Assembly (NCBI GenBank): GCA_031285485.1
Contig: JAITWC010000003.1
Span: 1-12,647, forward strand
Reading direction: 5' to 3'
Source of the DNA: Alistipes sp.
GTDB taxonomy: Bacteria > Bacteroidota > Bacteroidia > Bacteroidales > Rikenellaceae
DNA: 12,647 nt
Shown: positions 1-4,931 of the stretch, piece after piece
Layout: each line of letters opens with the position of its first letter
How positions within the stretch are numbered: the stretch's first letter is position 1
Translations under genes and position numbers: made by a program
The notes under the pieces: generated by a model
What the model was told of the DNA's origin: nothing
The model's database searches: none
Seen by the model: the letters and a program-made list of their open reading frames with translations, nothing else

Positions 1-605
1 TCTGCCACTCCGGACATTTTCTCGGCGAGGGCGGCGTATTTCAGGTTGGGACGCGGCACCTTCGACAGTTCGAAGTCGACCGCCGTGACGATAACCCGCC
101 CGCGCAGCGCCCTCTTAAAAACGCTGTCGCGGTAGCCGAACCCGCAATGCTCCGCCGCGAGGGTCAGTCCTGTGCCCGTCTCCACGGCGAAACACTCCAT
201 CGAGCGGATCACGCACGACACCTCGGCGCCGTAAGCCCCGATGTTCTGGATGGGCGCCGCACCCACCGTGCCCGGGATACCCGACAAATTCTCCACGCCC
301 CACAGTCCGCGGGCGATGCACCAATTCGTGAAATCGCTCCAGTCGACCCCGGCTCCGGCCCTCACCGAAAGCGTCTCGTTTGTCTCGCCCGTGATGTCGA
401 TGTTTTTGGCGGCCGACTTGATGAGTGTTCCGTCGTAATCGCCCGCGAAGAGCATGTTGTTGCCGCCGCCGAGGGCGAGCCACCGCTCCGTGAACGACAC
501 CTCGCGCAACTCATGCGCGGAATCCCACTCCACGAGCCGCGCGGCGCGTCCCTCCACTCCGAAACTGTTGAGCCCGGCAAGCGATATGTTCTCCGATACC
601 TTCAT
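1..605 (-). CDS. murB: UDP-N-acetylenolpyruvoylglucosamine reductase MurB (partial, C-terminus beyond window)
   Basis: I translated this directly: an ATG at 605 opens a frame that runs off the left edge after 201 codons. MurB is the cytoplasmic FAD- and NADPH-dependent enzyme that reduces UDP-GlcNAc-enolpyruvate to UDP-MurNAc, the second committed step of peptidoglycan precursor synthesis. Visible family features are the FAD-binding LGGGNNML (residues about 45-52), the segment NLSGIPGTVGAAPIQ (about 107-120) followed by NIGAYG, and FGYRDSVFK (about 156-164), whose Arg matches the conserved active-site arginine region. The C-terminal substrate-binding domain with the proton-donor Ser and the Glu lies outside the window. 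The gene starts 21 bases after the M23 peptidase stop codon, and a perfect Bacteroidetes-type -7 box lies in that gap, so it may be expressed both with the peptidase gene and alone. The family assignment is secure. Confidence 0.95.
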   Translation of the reverse strand, partial: MKVSENISLAGLNSFGVEGRAARLVEWDSAHELREVSFTERWLALGGGNNMLFAGDYDGTLIKSAAKNIDITGETNETLSVRAGAGVDWSDFTNWCIARGLWGVENLSGIPGTVGAAPIQNIGAYGAEVSCVIRSMECFAVETGTGLTLAAEHCGFGYRDSVFKRALRGRVIVTAVDFELSKVPRPNLKYAALAEKMSGVA

Positions 606-614
606 AATCGTAGG

Positions 615-622
615 CAAAGTTA
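615..622 (-). promoter_or_regulatory. Candidate murB promoter, -7 box TAACTTTG
   Basis: On the minus strand TAACTTTG matches the Bacteroidetes primary-sigma -7 consensus TAnnTTTG exactly. It lies 9 bases upstream of the murB ATG (605), so a transcript starting at the usual distance would have almost no 5' leader. I see no clean -33 TTTG about 20 bases upstream, which lowers confidence. The site partly occupies the short gap after the upstream gene's stop codon. Confidence 0.4.
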
Positions 623-626
623 CGGA

Positions 627-2387
627 TTATTTCCGAAAAGTGCGGCGAAGTGTGGCAGTGTTGCCCGCGCCGTCGCGCACGGTGAATTCAAGTGTGTGGC
701 TGCCTCCGGCCCGGAGGCGTTCCGTGTCGAAGGTGTGGATATACTGTCCGCGCGAGGCTTGTCGCTCGAAGATGATCCACTCGCCGTCGATCGAGCCGGT
801 GTACGAGGCTATGCCCGAGAAATTGTCGGTCGCGGTGAGGGTAATGCCCGCGGTGCGCGACAGATCGGCACCATCGGCGAAAGACGCCCGAACGGTTGGG
901 GCAACGGCGTCGGCCACAACGCAGAAGGTGCCGAAGTCGCGCGCCGTGCCGTTGACGCTGCCGTTCGACCACGTTCCTCCCGCCCAACTGAGGTTGCCCG
1001 CTGCCGAAATGCTCGCAAGACCGGCCCGGGGGCGCAGAGTAGCGGGCAGGTCGGCGGCGGCGATGCCGATGCGCATGGCGCTGTGGAGCGGCGAGGTTCC
1101 GTCGCCCGTGCGGTAGATCGGCGACAGGGGGCGGATGCTGTCGGCCCTCGGCGCGACGGCCGGCGTGACCGCCTCCTGGGTGTAGAACATCGGTTCGTAG
1201 AGCGCCTCGCCAGGGATCGAGACGGAGAGCCCGTCGGCGGAGTGGACGATGCCGTAGGGCGAGGTCGCGCGGCCCGCCGGTCGCGGCTGCGGAACGTATG
1301 CCGGGTCGGGCTCGACGGCGAAAGTCAACGTCGAGATGTTGCCCGCGTCGTCTTCCACGTCTATGCGGATGTTTTTCGGAGCTTCGGGTTCAGCCGCCCT
1401 GCCGAAAGTTATGGCGCCCCGGCCGGTGGCTTTTTTGTACATCCCCAGGCGGTTGTTGCCGCGCATGGCGAGCGCCACGGCCTCGTGGCCCCAGCGGGCG
1501 TTGCGCTGCACCGGGTAGAGCACCGACGCGCAGGCGTATCTGTTCTCGTCGAACAACAGTCCGTCCTTGTCGAACACCACGCGCTCGTCGCCGTCCACAG
1601 TGAGCCGCGCGGAGCGGATGCCGAAAGTGTTCGTCACGTCGTCGCGGCGGTCGGTCGCTTCGATGGCGAACCAGCTGTTCGGCCCGGCTTTGAGGGGCAG
1701 GGCGCGGGCGAGCGAATAGCTGCCGTCGACGTTGAGTTTCACCTCGTGCGATCGCGGCCGCGAGTGAACCGGCACACCGGCCATGGTGTCGACGTCGATG
1801 TGGTGGAGGCGCACTATTCGGGGTGGGGTGGTGTCTTCGGCGGCGGTTGTGACCCATCCGCGCGTCATCACGTTGAGTGTGCGCGACGAGGAGCTTTGGC
1901 GAACTTCGAAATGGAGATGTGGCCCCGAGGAGCTGCCCGAGTTGCCCGCGAAGCCTATTCGGTCGCCTTGCTTCACCGGGAAAAGGCCCGCGTCGGGGAA
2001 TGCGTCGATGTCGCTCCGTTTCTGCCGGTAACGCTCGGCCCGCAGGTACTCTTCGATCTCGGGCGTGAAGCGGTCCATGTGGGCGTATACGGTGGTCGTG
2101 CCGTTGGGGTGGGCAACGTAGAGCGCGCGGCCGTAGCCGGCGGGCGCCACCGTCACGCGCGCGATGTGGCCGTCGGCCGCGGCATGGAGCGGTTTTCCCG
2201 TGACTCCCCCGGTCTTGATGTCGATGCCGGTGTGGAAACGGTTGACGCGGATCTCGCCGAAGTTGGCCGACAGATATACGGGGATGTCGAGCGGCGGACG
2301 GTAGTAGTCTGTCGGCTGCGCCACCGCGGCGGCCGGTGAGAACAGGGCCGCCGCGAACACCATCGGCGCGAAGATATGATTTCTCAT
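627..2387 (-). CDS. Secreted M23-family (LytM/lysostaphin-type) metallopeptidase with Ig-like C-terminal region
   Basis: 586 residues from the ATG at 2387. I prefer this start because it gives a typical signal peptide (hydrophobic residues about 5-20, AAAVAQ cleavage region near 21-24). The longer open frame upstream only reads through a non-coding repeat array from a TTG. The M23 domain spans about residues 30-165. It shows HTGID (His52 and Asp56, zinc ligands), YAH (His103) and HLHF (157-160; His159 third ligand, His157 catalytic), so the zinc site looks intact. Such enzymes cut peptide cross-bridges in peptidoglycan in the periplasm. The remaining 400 or so residues are beta-rich, with DAGNIS and DGAGNTA motifs that resemble Ig-like or cadherin-like modules. 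They probably mediate wall or protein binding. The gene lies directly upstream of murB, linking two cell-wall functions. Exact substrate and bond specificity cannot be read from sequence. Confidence 0.9.
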   Translation of the reverse strand: MRNHIFAPMVFAAALFSPAAAVAQPTDYYRPPLDIPVYLSANFGEIRVNRFHTGIDIKTGGVTGKPLHAAADGHIARVTVAPAGYGRALYVAHPNGTTTVYAHMDRFTPEIEEYLRAERYRQKRSDIDAFPDAGLFPVKQGDRIGFAGNSGSSSGPHLHFEVRQSSSSRTLNVMTRGWVTTAAEDTTPPRIVRLHHIDVDTMAGVPVHSRPRSHEVKLNVDGSYSLARALPLKAGPNSWFAIEATDRRDDVTNTFGIRSARLTVDGDERVVFDKDGLLFDENRYACASVLYPVQRNARWGHEAVALAMRGNNRLGMYKKATGRGAITFGRAAEPEAPKNIRIDVEDDAGNISTLTFAVEPDPAYVPQPRPAGRATSPYGIVHSADGLSVSIPGEALYEPMFYTQEAVTPAVAPRADSIRPLSPIYRTGDGTSPLHSAMRIGIAAADLPATLRPRAGLASISAAGNLSWAGGTWSNGSVNGTARDFGTFCVVADAVAPTVRASFADGADLSRTAGITLTATDNFSGIASYTGSIDGEWIIFERQASRGQYIHTFDTERLRAGGSHTLEFTVRDGAGNTATLRRTFRK

Positions 2388-2460
2388 GGCTTGTTTGCAG
2401 TTGAATTTGTTTTGTATACTTATTGTGCTCAAAAACCCGATAAATCGTCCGGTAAACAGA

Positions 2461-2602
2461 CTTGCGCCCCCGGGCGCAACCCCGAACGAGACCAAAAAGT
2501 GACTTGCGCCCCCGAGCGCAACCCTGTCCGAGACCGAAAACACTCTTGCGCCCCGGGGCGCAACCATGTCCGAGGCCAAAAACAGACTTGCCCGGCAGCC
2601 CG
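2461..2602. repeat. Array 1 of a 42-bp tandem hairpin repeat
   Basis: Units start with CTTGCG at 2461, 2503 and 2545, and a degenerate fourth (CTTGCCC) starts at 2587, giving an exact 42-base period. Each full unit has a GC-rich palindrome, for example TTGCGCCCCGGGGCGCAA, followed by a linker whose best copy on the plus strand is TCCGAGGCCAAAAACA. On the minus (transcribed) strand each hairpin is followed after about five bases by a run of four or five T (only three, TTTACC, after the last hairpin), which resembles imperfect tandem terminators. The array lies between the recX stop codon (2604) and the M23 peptidase gene, at the end of the hisIE-prmC-recX operon. The same linker recurs in the array at 4650-4836. 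Confidence 0.9.
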
Positions 2603-2603
2603 C

Positions 2604-3089
2604 TTATGACATGGGAACCGTTTTCTCGACCGCCTCCGCGGCTGTTTCGTAGTCGTAGCCGAGCGAGAGGGCGTAACGTGTCAGTTTCGTGCGCAACTCG
2701 TAGGGCGTTGCGGCTTTGACGCGCGCGATTTTTCGTTCCAGTTGCTTTTCGAGACGGACACTCTGCGCGTCGGGGTCGATGAGTTCGCGCAGGGCGTTGT
2801 CGATGAGTTCGCGCGGGATGCCTTTCGCCGCGAGCGCCGCCCGGATCTTGTGTGCGCCCCAGCCGCTCGCACGCATCTTCCCGCGGGTGTAGGCGTTGGC
2901 GTAACGCTCGTCGTCGATGAAGCGTTTGGCCGTCAGCTCGGCCAGCACCCGCTCGGCGTCGGAGGGCGCCACTCCCCAGCCGCGCATCAGCCGCCGTGCG
3001 TCGCCGCTGCTCTTCTCGGCCCGCGAACACAAGCGCATCAACGATGCCAAAGCCTCGGCGGGGGTCTTCTGTTTCGTTACGGTCGGCAT
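2604..3089 (-). CDS. recX: Regulatory protein RecX
   Basis: 161 residues, the usual size for RecX. The family is built from three-helix repeats and binds RecA filaments in the cytoplasm, usually capping or destabilising them and so modulating recombination and the SOS response. The recognisable core is RFIDDERYANAYTRGK (about residues 61-76), followed by GWGAHKIRAALAAKGI, and a C-terminal YELRTKLTRYALSLGYDY helix repeat. The start codon overlaps the end of prmC by 13 bases, so translation is probably coupled to prmC. No recA is present in this window, which is common in Bacteroidota. Two bases after the stop codon the 42-bp hairpin array begins, and it may end the transcript. Confidence 0.93.
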   Translation of the reverse strand: MPTVTKQKTPAEALASLMRLCSRAEKSSGDARRLMRGWGVAPSDAERVLAELTAKRFIDDERYANAYTRGKMRASGWGAHKIRAALAAKGIPRELIDNALRELIDPDAQSVRLEKQLERKIARVKAATPYELRTKLTRYALSLGYDYETAAEAVEKTVPMS

Positions 3090-3916
3090 CGGATCATTCG
3101 GGGTTTGGAGTTGATGTCTTCGCGCAGTTCCACATCGGCGAAACCTTCGGCTTCGAGCATTCCGACCACGCCCGCGGCGGTTGTTTCGTGCGTCTCGAAC
3201 CAGAGCGTTCCCCCGGGAGCAAGCGACCGCCGGGCGAACCGGGCTATCGCGCGATAGAACAGCAGGGGGTCGGCGTCGGGGACGAACAGCGCGCCGGGCG
3301 GCTCGTGATCCACGACGTTGGCTGCCATTCGGGCCCGTTCGACGGCGGGGATGTAGGGCGGGTTGGAAACTATGACGTCGAACTCGCCGGGGGCGGGGGC
3401 GAGGTCGGCGTTGAGAATGTCGGCCTCGATCAGTTCGACCCCTGCTCCGGTGCGCTCGTTGTTGAGGCGGGCGTACCGCAGCGCCCCGGGCGAGATGTCG
3501 ATCCCCGTGACCCTCGCTCCGGGAAGGCGGCGGGCGAGGGCTATTGCTATCGCTCCGCTGCCCGTGCCGATGTCGAGGATGGTTTTAGCATCCGGCGAGT
3601 CGGTGGAGATCCAACGGACAAGTTCCTCGGTCTCGGGCCGCGGGATCAGCACCCCTTCGCCCACGGCGAGTTCCATGCCGTCGAAGTCGGCCACGCCGAG
3701 GATGTACTGCACGGGGCGGGCGGCGGCGAGATCGGCCAACAGCCGCTCGAACCCCTCTCCCGGATCGACCTCGGCGCCGGGAACCAAAGCGATGTCGGCG
3801 CGCGACAGGCCGTAGCGCTTTTCGGCCACGAGCCGCGCGATGGTCGCCGCCTCGCGCTCGCCGTAAACGGGTTGCGCGGCAGCCACGAGACGCTCCTGAA
3901 GTTCCCGCCGCGTCAT
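3077..3916 (-). CDS. prmC: Peptide chain release factor N5-glutamine methyltransferase PrmC (HemK)
   Basis: 279 residues, normal for PrmC. This SAM-dependent enzyme methylates the glutamine of the GGQ motif in release factors RF1 and RF2, which improves termination of translation. The N-terminal helical substrate domain (about 1-80) ends with RPVQYILG. PRPETEELV (about 92-100) follows. The Rossmann methyltransferase fold carries SAM-binding LDIGTGSGAIAIALA (about 114-128), and the diagnostic catalytic NPPY motif is at 185-188 (SNPPYIP), which binds the target glutamine amide. All the key motifs are intact. The start codon lies only two bases after the hisIE stop, and the 3' end overlaps recX by 13 bases, so it is the middle gene of a compact operon. 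Confidence 0.95.
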   Translation of the reverse strand: MTRRELQERLVAAAQPVYGEREAATIARLVAEKRYGLSRADIALVPGAEVDPGEGFERLLADLAAARPVQYILGVADFDGMELAVGEGVLIPRPETEELVRWISTDSPDAKTILDIGTGSGAIAIALARRLPGARVTGIDISPGALRYARLNNERTGAGVELIEADILNADLAPAPGEFDVIVSNPPYIPAVERARMAANVVDHEPPGALFVPDADPLLFYRAIARFARRSLAPGGTLWFETHETTAAGVVGMLEAEGFADVELREDINSKPRMIRCRP

Positions 3917-3918
3917 GG

Positions 3919-4518
3919 CTATTTGTGGCGCTTGGCCAGTTCGCGTTCGATGTCGGCGGGCGAGCAGCCCATCTGTTCGAGCAGCACCAGCAGATGGTAC
4001 ACCAGGTCGGACGCCTCGTAGAGGAATCCCTCGCGACGCCCGGCGATGGCCTCGATCACGGTCTCGACCGCCTCCTCACCCACTTTCTGGGCAATCTTGT
4101 CGACCCCGCGGGTGAACAGTTTGGTGGTGTAAGACCCTTCGGGCATCCCGGCGTGGCGGCGGGCGACCACACCCGACAGGTAGCGCACGAAGCCCTCGGT
4201 CTCGGGGGTGCCGAAACAGGTTCGCGCCCCGGTGTGGCACGTGGGGCCGTGGGGGATGGCGCGCACGAGCAGCGTGTCGGCGTCGCAGTCGACACGCATC
4301 GACACGAGTTCCAGATAGTTGCCGCTCGTTTCGCCCTTGGTCCACAGCGTGCCGCGGCTGCGGCTCCAGAACGTCACCCGGCCCGTTTGCACGGTGCGCT
4401 CGTAGGCCTCGCGGTTCATGTAGCCCAGCATCAGCACCTGCAACGTGCCCTCGTCCTGCACTATGGCGGGGAGGAGGCCGTCGGCGTTCTTGGCCACATC
4501 AAATTCGGAGAAATCCAT
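3919..4518 (-). CDS. hisI: Bifunctional phosphoribosyl-AMP cyclohydrolase / phosphoribosyl-ATP pyrophosphatase HisIE
   Basis: 199 residues, matching the usual size of the HisI-HisE fusion (about 200). It carries out the second and third steps of histidine biosynthesis: pyrophosphate removal from PR-ATP (HisE part) and ring opening of PR-AMP (HisI part). The HisI domain (about 1-110) shows WSRSRGTLWTKGETSGN (51-67), the metal-binding VDCDADTLLV (about 76-85) and GPTCHTG with Cys94. The HisE domain (about 125-199) shows SYTTKLF, KVGEEAVE (145-152) and ASDLVYHLLVLL (169-180). Both halves look active. No other his gene is in the window. The gene instead leads a hisIE-prmC-recX operon, so it is probably separated from the main his cluster. 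The ATG at 4518 follows an AT-rich stretch without a Shine-Dalgarno site. Confidence 0.95.
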   Translation of the reverse strand: MDFSEFDVAKNADGLLPAIVQDEGTLQVLMLGYMNREAYERTVQTGRVTFWSRSRGTLWTKGETSGNYLELVSMRVDCDADTLLVRAIPHGPTCHTGARTCFGTPETEGFVRYLSGVVARRHAGMPEGSYTTKLFTRGVDKIAQKVGEEAVETVIEAIAGRREGFLYEASDLVYHLLVLLEQMGCSPADIERELAKRHK

Positions 4519-4649
4519 AATATCGTAATTTTAATGTGAAACCCGTCGGGAATACTCCCGCGGTCGGTTGTTGTGTACGGCGTATCGGTTCGGAGACGGC
4601 ACACGTGAATGTGCATACCCTCTCAGTCGGGAGAAAGGATTGCGGCCGG

Positions 4650-4836
4650 CTTGCGGGAACTCCCGCAAGTCAGTCCGAGGGCGAAAACATGGTTGCGGGA
4701 ACTCCCGCAAGTCTGCCCGAGGCCAAAAACATGGTTGCGGAACTTCCCGCAAGTCTGTCCGAGGGCAAAAACATTGTTGCGGACTTTCCCGCAAGCCTGT
4801 CCGAGGGCAAAAACACGTTTGCGGGAACTCCCGCAG
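4650..4836. repeat. Array 2 of a 42-bp tandem hairpin repeat
   Basis: Five hairpins begin with TTGCGG at 4651, 4693, 4735, 4777 and 4819, again with an exact 42-base period. The best units carry the palindrome TTGCGGGAACTCCCGCAA. Units at 4735 and 4777 have shorter 6-bp stems. The linker on the plus strand is close to TCCGAGGCCAAAAACA, as in the array at 2461-2602, but the palindrome core differs (GGGA/TCCC here, GCCC/GGGC there). On the minus strand each hairpin followed by a further unit also has a T-run about five bases downstream. The array lies 3' of tamL and 5' of hisIE. Confidence 0.9.
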
Positions 4837-4893
4837 CGGCGACAGGAACCATTCTCTCAACTCTGTCAAAGATCGTGTGGAGGCCGGAGACAA

Positions 4894-4901
4894 CAAAGGT
4901 A
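4894..4901 (-). promoter_or_regulatory. Candidate promoter upstream of the hisIE operon, -7 box TACCTTTG
   Basis: On the minus strand the sequence AATGATGTACCTTTGTTG contains TACCTTTG, an exact match to the Bacteroidetes -7 consensus TAnnTTTG, in the AT-rich context usual for such promoters. It lies about 30 bases beyond the tamL stop codon and about 375 bases before the hisIE start codon. A palindrome occupies the place where the -33 element would be. It is the best promoter candidate in the spacer and would transcribe the hairpin array as leader RNA. Confidence 0.55.
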
Positions 4902-4909
4902 CATCATTT

Positions 4910-4924
4910 TTGTTTCGGAAACAA
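4910..4924. promoter_or_regulatory. 15-bp perfect palindrome, possible operator
   Basis: TTGTTTCGGAAACAA reads as perfect 7-bp arms around one central base. It sits 8 bases upstream of the -7 box at 4894-4901, so it covers roughly -20 to -35 of that promoter, where a repressor or activator could bind. It could instead be a weak hairpin just after tamL, but no T-run follows on the minus strand. Operator function is inferred from position only. Confidence 0.35.
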
Positions 4925-4931
4925 CACGGGA

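Larger units (their letters stand above)
4519..4931. other. 413-base intergenic spacer between tamL and hisIE
   Basis: No conventional gene. From tamL toward hisIE it holds a 15-bp palindrome (4910-4924), a promoter-like -7 box (4894-4901), a short repetitive open frame on the minus strand (4852-4670, 60 codons), the five-hairpin array (4650-4836), and a solitary small hairpin with the same core style (CGGGA at 4547-4551 pairing with TCCCG at 4556-4560) about 30 bases before the hisIE start. If the promoter is real, hisIE would carry a leader of roughly 370 bases that includes all of these hairpins. Confidence 0.7.

Noticed and set aside
147..2339. A 730-residue open frame on the plus strand opposite murB and the M23 gene
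   Set aside because: It is a GC-rich shadow of the real minus-strand genes. Its sequence is low-complexity Arg/Gly/Ala/Val with no domain, whereas the minus-strand frames carry clear motifs.
2388..2579. An upstream extension of the M23 peptidase frame through array 1 (64 extra residues from a TTG)
   Set aside because: It would bury the signal peptide, starts inside the repeat at a TTG, and stays open only because the 42-base period is divisible by three.
2461..4836. CRISPR array
   Set aside because: The palindromes and the linkers both repeat, with no unique spacers, and no cas genes are present. The 42-base period is a simple tandem repeat.
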